The notes under the pieces: model-generated
Databases searched by the model: none
Seen by the model: the letters and a program-made list of their open reading frames with translations, nothing else
Told to the model about the DNA's origin: nothing
Assembly (NCBI GenBank): GCA_038324085.1
Contig: JBBQHP010000005.1
Coordinates: 62,001 to 126,000 of the forward strand
DNA length: 64,000 nucleotides
DNA from: Ga0077523 sp038324085
Lineage (GTDB): Bacteria; Pseudomonadota; Gammaproteobacteria; Burkholderiales; Ga0077523
Direction: 5' to 3'
Program-made: the position numbers and the translations under genes
Part shown: piece by piece, positions 45,468 to 54,146 of the stretch
Numbering within the stretch: the first letter of the stretch is position 1
Layout: every line of letters starts with the position of its first letter

Positions 45468-47589
45468 TGCGGATCTCCACGGTGGCCGGCATCGACAGTC
45501 GGACGACCAGTCCGCCGTCCGGGTCGGGTTCGAGGGACAGCTCGGCGCCGATGACTTTCGCGCGGTGGCGCATGGTGCGCAGCCCCATGCCGCTGCCGTT
45601 CCTGATCGCGGCGGCCGACAGCCCGATCCCGTCGTCGGCGATGTGGAGCGACAGGCGATCGTCCTCGAGACCGAGATCGATTCGCAGACGCCGCGCGCGC
45701 GCGTGCTTGACGGCATTGGTCACCGCCTCCTGCGCGATGCGATAGAGGTTGATGGCGACATCGCTGTCGTGGACGGGGACCGGTCCATCGCAGTGAAATG
45801 CGCAAGGCACGCCGAACAATGCATGCGCGTTCGCGGCGAGCTGTTCCAACGCCGCCATGAGGCCGTTGGCATCCAGTTCGACGGGTGCGAGGCCGCGGGC
45901 GAGCAGCCGCGCCTGGGACACGGCCTCGCTCATGAGGCGGCCGATCCGGTCCGCACTCTCGGTCTCGGGTAGCGCTTGTTCCGCCAGGCGACGGGCCAGC
46001 ACTTCGGCAAGAAAGGCCACCGCGGTGAGTTGCTGGCCGAGCCCGTCGTGCAGTTCCTGGCCGATGCGCATCTGCTCGTGTTCGCTGACTGCGATGATCT
46101 CGTGCTCGAGCCGGCGCCGCTCGGCGATCTCCGATTCGAGTTCGGTGTTCGCCGCCGCCAGTTCGCGCGTGCGTTCGCGCACCCGCGCTTCCAGCTCGCG
46201 GCGGGCTTGGCGTAGCTCGGCCGCGGCCTGGGCGCGTTCGGTGACGTCGATGCCGGTCACGATGCGATGAGTGATGTCCCCGCCGGGATCGCGCAGGGCA
46301 GCGTTGGACCAGGAGATCTGCAGGCGCTCTCCGTTGCGCCGCACCAGTTCGCTGTCGAAGCGCACGGTGCTGGCGAGATTGAGGCGCAGGATCTCGTCGT
46401 GCGCACTGACTTTGGGCTGCTGGTCGGCGACGATCAGGCACTGGATGAAAGGCTGGCCGCGCAGATCCGCGAAGCGGTGGCCGCTCAGCGCTTCGAAGGC
46501 GCGATTGACCCGCTGGATGCGGCCGCCGGCATCCAGGACCAGCACGATCGCGCCGGCCGCGTCGAGTACGGTGGAGACGAAGTCGCGCTCGCGTTCGAGC
46601 GCCCGTTGCGCCTGTTCGCGCTCGCTCTTCGACGCCGCGAGCACGAGGCTCGTCACGGTGATGACATTGACGAAGACCCACCAGCGCACGAGGCTGTCGA
46701 CGCCCACGTCGACCACGAACGGCCCACGGCCCTGGACCGTTCCCCAGATCGCGAACAGCGACACCACGAGGGTCAGCGCGGTGGCGCCGTGAATGCCGAA
46801 GCGCAGCGCGGCCCAGACCGCAAGCGGAAAGAGCGCCAGAGCGGCCGGGTAATAGCCTTCGCTGATCACGCCGAAGCCGCCGAACACGGCTTCGCCGACG
46901 CTCAGGGTGGCAATGCCCAGCAGTACCGCTTCGAGGGCGCGCCGCGGCGGCAGCATGGTGCCGTGGCCCCGTTGCCACGCCAGCATGAGCGGCGCGAGGA
47001 CCACCACGCCGGTCGCATCGCCCATCCACCATTGGAGCCAGACCGACCAGTACATCGACCAGGCGATCACGCCGCCGAGGGCGAGGCTGACCGGCCCCAC
47101 GAAGGCCGACAGCGCCGCGCAGGCGCTGCCCAGCGCGAGCAGTGCCATCACGTCGCGCACGCGCGTCAGGCCACCGCGAAAACCGGCTCGCGATTGCAGC
47201 AGCCAGGCGCAGACCAGCGTCTCGATGATGTTGCCGCCCGCGATGCCGAGCACGGAGCCGAGGGGGGCGCCGGTGCCGGCGTTGCCGATCAGGTCGCCCA
47301 GCACGATTCCGGGCCACCAGCGGTAGCCGAAACGCAGCACGACGAACAGGCTGATGCCGGTAGGCGGCCAGATGAGCGTGACGTTGCTCGCGATCGTCGA
47401 AAGGTCGAGACCCAGCTTCGCCGTGAGTCCGTACGCGAGGCCGAACAGCGCGATGCCCACCAGGTCGCGCCACGGGGCGCGCCAGGACCGCAGCGGCGCT
47501 AACAGCGGGGTGCCGACGCTGGTGCCGACGGTCATGGTGTCGCGGTCCGCGATATCGGTGCGCCCCGTCCGCCCCGAAGGTGCAGGCAT
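45460..47589 (-). CDS. MASE1-PAS sensor histidine kinase (HisKA_3)
   Basis: A 709-residue membrane kinase. Residues about 35-320 form a MASE1 sensor of eight or so helices (GLTAKLGLDLSTIASNVTLI, WPPTGISLFVVLRFGYRWWP). A PAS domain (335-450) is followed by a coiled coil (455-495), HisKA_3 with phospho-acceptor H514 in RIGQELHDGLGQQLTAV, and HATPase_c (YRIAQEAVTNAVKHARA; DDGIGLSAAA; GMGLRTMRHRA). The NarL-type partner follows in an overlapping gene. The open frame reaches 47802; ATG 47589 (with GAGAG upstream) and ATG 47535 are the candidate starts. The ligand is unknown. The divergent neighbour is a solute-binding protein gene, a possible target. Confidence 0.92.
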   Translation of the reverse strand: MPAPSGRTGRTDIADRDTMTVGTSVGTPLLAPLRSWRAPWRDLVGIALFGLAYGLTAKLGLDLSTIASNVTLIWPPTGISLFVVLRFGYRWWPGIVLGDLIGNAGTGAPLGSVLGIAGGNIIETLVCAWLLQSRAGFRGGLTRVRDVMALLALGSACAALSAFVGPVSLALGGVIAWSMYWSVWLQWWMGDATGVVVLAPLMLAWQRGHGTMLPPRRALEAVLLGIATLSVGEAVFGGFGVISEGYYPAALALFPLAVWAALRFGIHGATALTLVVSLFAIWGTVQGRGPFVVDVGVDSLVRWWVFVNVITVTSLVLAASKSEREQAQRALERERDFVSTVLDAAGAIVLVLDAGGRIQRVNRAFEALSGHRFADLRGQPFIQCLIVADQQPKVSAHDEILRLNLASTVRFDSELVRRNGERLQISWSNAALRDPGGDITHRIVTGIDVTERAQAAAELRQARRELEARVRERTRELAAANTELESEIAERRRLEHEIIAVSEHEQMRIGQELHDGLGQQLTAVAFLAEVLARRLAEQALPETESADRIGRLMSEAVSQARLLARGLAPVELDANGLMAALEQLAANAHALFGVPCAFHCDGPVPVHDSDVAINLYRIAQEAVTNAVKHARARRLRIDLGLEDDRLSLHIADDGIGLSAAAIRNGSGMGLRTMRHRAKVIGAELSLEPDPDGGLVVRLSMPATVEIRNG

Positions 47590-47811
47590 CTGGCTCTCGG
47601 CTCCCGCCGGGAGCGGGCGCGCAGGCGAGGGCAGGGCACACCGGTGCGAACAGTAAGCTGGGCAATCATCGCGCAGTCCCGCGTCGATCGATGGTGTCGA
47701 CGTCACCCGTGCCAAGCATGCCCCGGGCCGTGCCGCGCCGCGGACACTCGACGGGCCGGACGGCGCGGTGCAGCTGCCAGCAGCGGCCGTCAACCTGAAC
47801 ACCGGTTGCGT

Positions 47812-47869
47812 CGTTGCGCACTGCCACGGACGGGTGCGACCCGTTCGCGCCTTTTTTTGGTGCGCAACG
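47812..47869 (+). promoter_or_regulatory. Nested inverted repeat in the leader region of the binding-protein operon
   Basis: CGTTGCGCAC (47812-47821) pairs exactly with GTGCGCAACG (47860-47869). Inside it, ACGGGT-GCG-ACCCGT (47830-47844) makes a second hairpin, followed by GCGCC and seven T. It lies 160 bases upstream of the binding-protein ATG and 220 bases upstream of the kinase start on the other strand. The inner hairpin plus T run looks like a terminator, and the outer arms could be an alternative pairing, so attenuation or a structured leader is possible. The remaining 47590-48028 shows nothing else clear. Confidence 0.4.
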
Positions 47870-48028
47870 GTGAGCCCACGAGCCCCGGTACGATCGATGG
47901 ATTACACTCCTGCCCTTTGCAATTCCCTCCATCGGGCGACCGGTCGCGGCGAAACAGTCGATTCGTACAAGCGCGGCACCGCAAAGGTCCGTACCCTGCG
48001 CGATCCGCGAGCCAACCCGTTTCAAGCA

Positions 48029-49066
48029 ATGCTACGTAAACTTTTCGGGCTGCCGCTCGGCGCCCGCCCGCTGGGCCTCGCACTCGCCGCGCTGGCGGCG
48101 GTGCTGGCGGCACCGGCAGCTTCGGCGAAGGCGGTATCCGAACTCGACGTCGAGTACGTGATCGCGAACCCGCATCCGCGCGTGGCCGAAGTGGGCTACA
48201 CCGAGCCGGAAGTCTTCGACCCGTTCACCGATCGCCTCTATCAGGGCGGTTTCCGCTACGGTGGTCCGCCGGTCGAGATCCCGCAGGAGGCGCGCTTCCT
48301 GACCGCGATCGGTCGCGCCAAGCTGATGAAGCGCATCATCGCCTGCGCGGACGCCTGGTACTACCCGTTCTCGCACACCGCGCCGAAGTCGCAACCTCCG
48401 GGCATCGATATCGAGATCCTGTCGCGCATCGCGCAGCGCCAGGGCTGGGAGTTCTCGGTCATGTGGGCCAATACCGGCGTCTATCGCGGCGGCGTCAACA
48501 AGGCCTTCAAGGAGACCGTCAACCGCGGCTTCTGCGACGTATTCATGGGGCTCGTCATCACCGGCGAAGACGACCACATGGACAAGAACCAGATGGCATT
48601 CACCCGGCCGTACATCGGCATCGGCTTCGTGCTGGTGAGCAACGGCAAGATCCCGAAGGTGCACTCGCTCGAGGAACTGCGCGGAACCGGCATCCGTATC
48701 GGCGTGCCCGCGTATTCGCCGATGCAGGATAACGTCGAGAAGCTCGGGCTGCCGTACACGACCTACTTCCAGAACAACCGGGTGATCGACGGGCTGTTGC
48801 GCAAGGAAGTCGACGCCATCATGGTGTGGGGCCCGTCCATCCCCGTGGCCAATCGCGAGAAGAACGTGGAGCTCGCCATGTCGCCGGGCTTCATGCCGGC
48901 GCCGGGGCAGCGGTTCAATGGTGCCTGGGCGGTCAAGGCCAAAGAGACCGACTTCAAACAGTTGATCGACGATTCGCTGACCCAGATGCTCGCCAGCGGC
49001 GAGATCCGCGAGATCGTCGAGAAATACGGCGTGCCGTACTTTCCGCCGTTCCCCGAAGGCCAGTGA
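48029..49066 (+). CDS. Family-3 solute-binding protein in an exbBD-tonB operon
   Basis: A 345-residue exported protein with a signal peptide (LGLALAALAAVLAAPAASA). A leader domain of about 75 residues precedes the SBP_bac_3 fold: IACADAWYYPFSH, PGIDIEILSRIAQRQGWEFS, NRGFCDVFMGLVITGEDD, GIRIGVPAYSPMQDNVEKLG and VDAIMVWGPSIPVA. The ADxxxxPFS start and GxCDxxxG stretch resemble the MxaJ/XoxJ-type proteins linked to quinoprotein dehydrogenases more than amino-acid binding proteins; this is a likeness, not proof. ATG 48029 is chosen by the signal peptide. ExbB starts 29 bases after its stop, so the four genes form an operon. Confidence 0.8.
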   Translation: MLRKLFGLPLGARPLGLALAALAAVLAAPAASAKAVSELDVEYVIANPHPRVAEVGYTEPEVFDPFTDRLYQGGFRYGGPPVEIPQEARFLTAIGRAKLMKRIIACADAWYYPFSHTAPKSQPPGIDIEILSRIAQRQGWEFSVMWANTGVYRGGVNKAFKETVNRGFCDVFMGLVITGEDDHMDKNQMAFTRPYIGIGFVLVSNGKIPKVHSLEELRGTGIRIGVPAYSPMQDNVEKLGLPYTTYFQNNRVIDGLLRKEVDAIMVWGPSIPVANREKNVELAMSPGFMPAPGQRFNGAWAVKAKETDFKQLIDDSLTQMLASGEIREIVEKYGVPYFPPFPEGQ

Positions 49067-49095
49067 AGTCCTAAAACAACAAGGGATCAGAAATC

Positions 49096-49722
49096 ATGTG
49101 GAACAGCTTCACCGAGCTCGCCGCGCTCTCCATGGGGGTCATTCCCATTCTCGTGGTGCTCTTCACCGTGGCGCTCGCCGTCATCATCGAGCGGCTGTAC
49201 TTCTTCCATCGCGTGCTCTCGCAGGGCGCGGCGATGGAGCACGATCTCAAGCGGGCGGGCTATCGCAGCGTCGATGAACTGAAGCGCGTGGTGGCCAAGT
49301 TCCCGGGCGCGCTCCAGACCGGACTCGTGACCATGGCGCTGTCGTCCAAGGCGCCCGATGCCGAATCCGCCGAGCGCCACATCGACGAGACGATCCTCGA
49401 AGTGGTCCCGGTGATGGACCGCAACCTGTGGGTGCTCGATACCGCGGTGACGCTCGGCCCGTTGCTCGGCCTGCTCGGGACCATCTTCGGCATGATCAAG
49501 ACCTTCGACGTGCTCGGGGCGAACGGCATGGGCGCCGGCGCCGGCGCGGTGACCGGTGGCATCGGCGAGGCGCTGGTCGCCACCGGCGTGGGCCTGTTCA
49601 TCGCCATCGTCGGCCTGATCTTCCTCAATCACTTCAACAAGCGCGTGCGGCTGGGCGTGCAGCAGATGGAGCTGATCAAGCTCACCGTCGTGAACCGCCT
49701 GCACGGCGGTGGCGTGCAATAG
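49096..49722 (+). CDS. exbB: MotA/TolQ/ExbB proton-channel subunit
   Basis: A 208-residue inner-membrane protein with three helices: VIPILVVLFTVALAVIIERL near the N-terminus and two near the C-terminus (TLGPLLGLLGTIFGMIKTFD; VATGVGLFIAIVGLIFLNHF). The LLGLLGTIFGMI-F segment is the ExbB/TolQ signature. With ExbD it uses the proton gradient to energise TonB. The exbD and tonB genes follow, so ExbB is preferred to TolQ; no tolA, tolB or pal is present. Confidence 0.93.
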   Translation: MWNSFTELAALSMGVIPILVVLFTVALAVIIERLYFFHRVLSQGAAMEHDLKRAGYRSVDELKRVVAKFPGALQTGLVTMALSSKAPDAESAERHIDETILEVVPVMDRNLWVLDTAVTLGPLLGLLGTIFGMIKTFDVLGANGMGAGAGAVTGGIGEALVATGVGLFIAIVGLIFLNHFNKRVRLGVQQMELIKLTVVNRLHGGGVQ

Positions 49723-49740
49723 CGCCCCCGGCCTGACACC

Positions 49741-50178
49741 ATGCGCTCACGCACCGACCGCTACTTCGAAACCGACCGCGCGCGGATCGAAGTGATCCCG
49801 ATGATCGACATCATGATGTTCCTGCTGGTGTTCTTCATCATGATCACCATCGACACCATCGCCGGCAGCGGCATCGCGCTCGACATTCCCAACTCGAAGA
49901 CCACGCAACCGCTGAAGAACACGCAGATGACCATCGGCGTGCAGAAGGACGGTGCCCTGTACCTGAAGGGCAAGGCCGTCACGCCGGAGGAACTGGCGGA
50001 GGCCATCAAGGAGGCCAAGGAAAAGGGCAAGGTCGACGTCGTGATCGCCGGCGACAAGGAAGTGCCGCTGCAGAAGCTGCTCGACGTCATGGACGTGGTA
50101 CGCGCGCACGACATCACGAACGTGGGCATCGCGGCGGGCGATCCGATGCGTGCCGCGGGCATGAAGCCCGGCAAATGA
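49741..50178 (+). CDS. exbD: ExbD/TolR-family subunit
   Basis: A 145-residue protein with one N-terminal helix (IEVIPMIDIMMFLLVFFIMI) that includes the channel Asp (D in PMIDIMMFLL), then a periplasmic domain (IALDIPNSKTTQPLKNTQMT; KVDVVIAGDKEVPLQKLLDV). Standard ExbD length. The stop overlaps the tonB start by four bases (ATGA). Works with ExbB as the proton-driven motor of TonB. Confidence 0.93.
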   Translation: MRSRTDRYFETDRARIEVIPMIDIMMFLLVFFIMITIDTIAGSGIALDIPNSKTTQPLKNTQMTIGVQKDGALYLKGKAVTPEELAEAIKEAKEKGKVDVVIAGDKEVPLQKLLDVMDVVRAHDITNVGIAAGDPMRAAGMKPGK

Positions 50179-50867
50179 GTACGGCAGCGCCGGCCGGGCC
50201 GCGCACCGGCCCGATGCCCTTCACGAGGGCGCTGCTGATCGCGATCGCCCTGGAGGCTGCGGCCGTGCTCGGCATGGTCGTCAACTGGCACGCGCTGTTT
50301 CCGCCGCCCGAGCCACCGCCGATGAAGGTCGAATTCGTGAAGTTGCCCGAACCGCCGCCGCCGCCGCCGCAGGCACCGCAGCCGCCGCCGAAACCCAAGC
50401 CACCGCCACCGAAGAAGAAGCCCCCCGAGCCGCCCAAGCCCGAGGAGCCGAAGCCGTTGCCGCTGCCGGAGCCCGAGCCGCCGCCCCCGCCGCCGAAACC
50501 GGTCGAACCGCCGCCGCCCGACGAACCGCCCCCGGACAAGAAATTGCCGCCGGTGAAGAAGGTGCGCGCGATCTATCCGAAGGACGCGCTCGCGCAGGGC
50601 ACCGAAGGCGAGGTGCGCGTGCGACTCGAGGTTGCCACTACCGGCAAGGTGCTGAGCGTGGAGGTCATCGAATCGAAACCTCCGGGCATCTTCGATTACG
50701 CGGTCATCAAGGCGACCCGGCAGTACGTCTTTCCGCCGGGGGACGAGGAGTTCGAGATCGACCAGGTGATCGTGTTCCGGATCGAGGACGATCGTTACGG
50801 ACCGGAGTCGCAGAAGAAGCCGGACTCGAACAACCCCGACGCCAGGAAAGCCGAAGAGAAGAAGTAG
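50175..50867 (+). CDS. tonB: Energy transducer TonB
   Basis: A 230-residue protein: N-terminal helix (FTRALLIAIALEAAAVLGMV), a rigid Pro/Lys/Glu-rich spacer (about residues 45-130, many PPPP, PKP and PEP units) spanning the periplasm, and a C-terminal TonB domain (KVRAIYPKDALAQGTEGEVR, then VRLEVATTGKVLSVEVIESK). The last stretch is an acidic/basic tail (KKPDSNNPDARKAEEKK). It transfers energy from ExbBD to outer-membrane receptors. No TonB-dependent receptor gene is in the window. Confidence 0.93.
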   Translation: MSTAAPAGPRTGPMPFTRALLIAIALEAAAVLGMVVNWHALFPPPEPPPMKVEFVKLPEPPPPPPQAPQPPPKPKPPPPKKKPPEPPKPEEPKPLPLPEPEPPPPPPKPVEPPPPDEPPPDKKLPPVKKVRAIYPKDALAQGTEGEVRVRLEVATTGKVLSVEVIESKPPGIFDYAVIKATRQYVFPPGDEEFEIDQVIVFRIEDDRYGPESQKKPDSNNPDARKAEEKK

Positions 50868-51455
50868 GGGGAGTCCGCCCCCTGCGCAGCGCCGGTCGCT
50901 GCCGTGTACCCCTGACGAGCCCGAGCGGTACCGAGCACCGGTCGACGTCGAAGCGTAAGGCGGGGGCTGACCGACTCCGGGACCGAATGGGCCCCGGCGC
51001 GACAGGGGGGTTGTCGCGCCGGGGCGCTTCTTCTCAGCCGACTACGCTTTGCAGCCCGCGATCCGCTGCCCAGTCCGCGCGCCTACTACCATCCGATAAA
51101 CGCGGTCGCGGCCAGACTGCCGACGAGGCACATCTGAAAGAAGAGATCCATGATTTCGCTCCCGGGAAGGCGACCACCAGTGCGTTGCCGCATCGATTCG
51201 CTCGCTGCCGAATCCGGCGACCGCGAACCGAGGATACGAAAGCACGCGGCGACGCGTTGAAGGCCGGCGGACGAATCGCCTGTCGGAATCGACCTACGCG
51301 GCTGCGCCGCCAGTCCGTCGCCAGCGTGCCGCGTCGATGTCGATGACGTGGCGCCGATGCATCGAAGCGCGTTCAGGCCTGCCCGACCGACCCCGCCCGC
51401 TGGCGCGCCTCGGCTCTACCCCGGCATTGACCGCCCCTGTCTGTGCGCAAGCCGG
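50868..51455. other. Gene-poor region downstream of tonB
   Basis: 588 bases between the tonB stop and the end of the minus-strand MFS gene. It holds a small GC hairpin right after tonB (GGGGG-AGTCCG-CCCCC), the long hairpin at 50991-51025, and no open frame with a ribosome-binding site or recognised protein on either strand. Confidence 0.5.
50991..51025. terminator. 14-bp perfect hairpin downstream of tonB
   Basis: GCCCCGGCGCGACA (50991-51004) and TGTCGCGCCGGGGC (51012-51025) are exact complements around a GGGGGGT loop, followed by GCTTCTTCTC. It is 124 bases after the tonB stop. The very stable stem with a weak T tract suggests a terminator for the exbBD-tonB operon. Confidence 0.65.
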
Positions 51456-52685
51456 TCATGCCCGAACGGTACGCGGCCGCTCCACGGACGGCAGGAACCA
51501 CGCCACGATCCCGAGCAGCGGCAGATACGCGATCAGGCTGTAGACGAACCGGATGCTCGTGTGGTCGGCGAGCAGCCCGAGCAGCGCCGCGCCGAGACCC
51601 CCCATCCCGAACGCGAAGCCGAAGAACAGCCCGGACACCGTGCCGACCTTGCCGGGCATCAGCTCTTGCGCATAGACCAGGATCGCCGAGAACGCCGAGG
51701 ACAGGATCAGTCCGATCAGGATCGTGAGCGTCGTGGTCCAGAACAGATCGGCGTGGGGCAGCAGCAGGGCGAAGGGGGCAACCCCCAGTATCGACGCCCA
51801 GATCACCGGCTTGCGCCCGATGCGATCGCCGATCGGACCCCCGATGAGGGTCCCGAGCGCGGACGCGAACAGGAACACGAACAGGTACAACTGGGCCCGC
51901 TGGACGGACACCCCGAACTTCTCGATGAGGAAGAAAGTGTAGAAGCTGCTGAGGCCCGCGATGTAGAAGTACTTCGAGAATATGAGCAGCAGCAGCACGC
52001 CGATGGCGCCGACGATCCGTCGGCGCGGCAGCGACGACGCCTTCGGGGTCTGCCTTGCTCGCGCCGTCGCGGCCGCGTGATGGCTCGCATACCAGCGGCT
52101 GACCTGCAGCAGCAGCACGATGCCCAGCAGGGCGACGAGCCCGAACCAGGCCACGCTGTGCCGTCCGAACGGCACGATGATCGCGGCTGCGACGAGCGGT
52201 CCGAGCGCGCTGCCGGTATTGCCTCCGACCTGGAACAGCGACTGCGCGAGTCCGTGGCGCCCGCCGGAGGCCATGCGGGCCACCCGCGACGACTCGGGAT
52301 GGAAGATCGACGATCCGGTCCCGACCAGCGCAGCCGCGAGCAGCACCATCGCGTAGCTGGGCGCGAACGCCAGCAGCAGCAGACCGCACAGCGTGAAGGT
52401 CATGCCGATCGGGAGCGAGTAGGGCATCGGCCGGCGATCGGTGTAGAGGCCCACCCAGGGCTGGAACAGCGAAGCCGTCAACTGGAAGGCGAGCGTGATC
52501 AGACCGATCTGGCCGAAGCTCAGATGGAAGGTGCCCTTGAGGATCGGGTAGATGGCCAGAATCAGCGACTGCATCATGTCGTTGATCATGTGCGACGCGC
52601 TGATCGCACCGAGGATGCGGAACGCGGTACCGGGACGATCGGAGACGCCCGGGACGATGGCGGCGGGGGTGGCGGTGGTGGTCAT
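51456..52685 (-). CDS. MFS transporter, fosmidomycin-resistance (Fsr)-like
   Basis: A 409-residue major-facilitator exporter with 12 helices. The start region ILGAISASHMINDMMQSLIL then AIYPILKGTFHLSFGQIGLI is typical of Fsr-like drug/sugar exporters. MFS loop motifs: GLYTDRRPMPYSLPIGM and GPIGDRIGRKPVIWASILGV (D-R-x-G-R-K). FHPESSRVARMASGGRHGLA is also family-typical. ATG 52685 is chosen; the open frame to 52826 is not supported. Substrate unknown. Confidence 0.9.
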   Translation of the reverse strand: MTTTATPAAIVPGVSDRPGTAFRILGAISASHMINDMMQSLILAIYPILKGTFHLSFGQIGLITLAFQLTASLFQPWVGLYTDRRPMPYSLPIGMTFTLCGLLLLAFAPSYAMVLLAAALVGTGSSIFHPESSRVARMASGGRHGLAQSLFQVGGNTGSALGPLVAAAIIVPFGRHSVAWFGLVALLGIVLLLQVSRWYASHHAAATARARQTPKASSLPRRRIVGAIGVLLLLIFSKYFYIAGLSSFYTFFLIEKFGVSVQRAQLYLFVFLFASALGTLIGGPIGDRIGRKPVIWASILGVAPFALLLPHADLFWTTTLTILIGLILSSAFSAILVYAQELMPGKVGTVSGLFFGFAFGMGGLGAALLGLLADHTSIRFVYSLIAYLPLLGIVAWFLPSVERPRTVRA

Positions 52686-52889
52686 GGTCAAGGCCAAGGG
52701 GTCACCGGCTGCAGACGCGGAGCCGGGGCATGGGTGGAGGGCAGAGGACGAGAGAATACCGGACCTCGCGCACTCGTCCTGGACGGCGGTGGCGTGAATC
52801 GCGCGCAGGGAACAGGTGAAGACCACGCCGCACGCGCCGGCTGAAATCCCCGGGGCCGATGCCGGTCACGGCGCGCGCCGACCGGATGC

Positions 52890-53576
52890 TCACGCCGCGA
52901 CCCAGGTCGCTTCGACCCGGCCGCCGCAGAAGCGGGTGGTCAGTCCGATCAGGTGCGCGAGCGCGTGTTCGATCAGCGCCCGGGATGTGTTGGCATTGCC
53001 CTGGAGGATGTAGAAGCTCTCCGTGGTGGCGGACGTGATCCTGGTCCGCTCGCACTGGCGGTGCTCGAGACGGCACAGGAGCGCGCCGGAAGAGTCGATG
53101 TATCCGTACTCTCCGGGCGTGACCGGCTCGGGTCCGGTTGCGCCGAGCGGCTCGAAGCTCTCCCGGCCGGTGGTGAAACGCAACGCGATGTTGCCGTCGA
53201 CGAATGCCAGGTCGTGAGCGCCGAGCGAGAGCCGGGTTTCCAGCGAGACGCCGTTGTAGATGTCCACCAGGGGATTGATGCGCGGCATGATGCCCTTGCG
53301 CTGGAACAGGGCGACGAGCGCTTCGGCCGAAGCGGGAAAGCGCTTGTTCGAGCGTCCGATTGCGTCGTGCAGCGCGCGGAAACCGGAGAGCACGGGGTCG
53401 CTCCGGATGAAGTCGGGAGAGAGATCCCGCTGCAGCCGGGCGAGGAGTTCCGCCCGCCAGTCATCGAGCGCCGCACTGGCAGCACCGGCGTTGTCGAGCC
53501 CGGTCATGATCGCGAACGCGCCGCGCACGCCGAGCGCGCGCATCTGATCGTCGATGGAGAATCGCAGCTGGCTCAT
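52890..53576 (-). CDS. B3/B4-domain protein (PheT-like)
   Basis: A 228-residue stand-alone B3/B4 domain, the fold found in phenylalanyl-tRNA synthetase beta chain. Seen: GFRALHDAIGRSNKRFPASA, ALVALFQRKGIMPRINPLVD, IYNGVSLETRLSLGAHDLA and LCRLEHRQCERTRITSATTE. Stand-alone members may edit or bind mis-charged tRNA or amino-acyl compounds; the role is not established. ATG 53576 (MSQLRFSID) is preferred to 53597. Divergent from the LEA-2 lipoprotein gene. Confidence 0.85.
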   Translation of the reverse strand: MSQLRFSIDDQMRALGVRGAFAIMTGLDNAGAASAALDDWRAELLARLQRDLSPDFIRSDPVLSGFRALHDAIGRSNKRFPASAEALVALFQRKGIMPRINPLVDIYNGVSLETRLSLGAHDLAFVDGNIALRFTTGRESFEPLGATGPEPVTPGEYGYIDSSGALLCRLEHRQCERTRITSATTESFYILQGNANTSRALIEHALAHLIGLTTRFCGGRVEATWVAA

Positions 53577-53630
53577 CGTCTGCGTCGAGTGTAGCAAGCA
53601 GCCGCCGAACGAGTGCTATTCTCTCGGCCC

Positions 53631-54137
53631 ATGTCCACGTCCACGGAGAGCACGTCCCTGCTGCGCTTCCTCGCACTCTGGTTGTCGGGTATGGCGGCCA
53701 TCGCTGTCGCGGCCTGCACCGGCATGCCCGTCAGGATGGATCCGCCGTCGATTACGGTGTCCGACGTGCGCATGGGCAGTGCCGGTGTGCTCGAGCAGAT
53801 GTATCTCGTGAAGCTGCGCGTGCAGAACCCGAACGACACCGATCTCGAGATCAAGGGCGTCAGCTTCGAACTCGAATTGAACGACAAGCCGTTCGCGAAG
53901 GGTGTGAGCGGCAAGGCGGTGACCGTGCCGCGTTTCGGTTCCGAATTCGTCGAGGTCGAGACCGTGAGCGGCATCACCAACATTCTCCGCCAGCTGGGCG
54001 CGCTCGCGGGCGACGTCGGCACGGAGAACTTTCGCTACCGCATCAAGGGCAAGCTGGCCACCCGCAATGCGGGCTCGATCGCCTTCGACGAACGCGGTGA
54101 TCTCAACTTCGGGGCCACGCCAGCCCTGACCCAATGA
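53631..54137 (+). CDS. LEA type 2 (WHy-domain) lipoprotein
   Basis: A 168-residue predicted lipoprotein. A hydrophobic signal (LLRFLALWLSGMAAIA) ends in the lipobox VAAC (Cys29). The mature part is a LEA-2/WHy beta-sandwich: LVKLRVQNPNDTDLEIKGV, SFELELNDKPFAKGVSG and TVPRFGSEFVEVETVSG. The NPND-x-x-L-x-I-K-G motif is characteristic. Such proteins are linked to desiccation or stress tolerance. ATG 53631 is used; a GTG at 53613 in frame is less likely. Nine bases separate it from the SDR gene. Confidence 0.87.
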   Translation: MSTSTESTSLLRFLALWLSGMAAIAVAACTGMPVRMDPPSITVSDVRMGSAGVLEQMYLVKLRVQNPNDTDLEIKGVSFELELNDKPFAKGVSGKAVTVPRFGSEFVEVETVSGITNILRQLGALAGDVGTENFRYRIKGKLATRNAGSIAFDERGDLNFGATPALTQ

Positions 54138-54146
54138 AAGTCTGCC

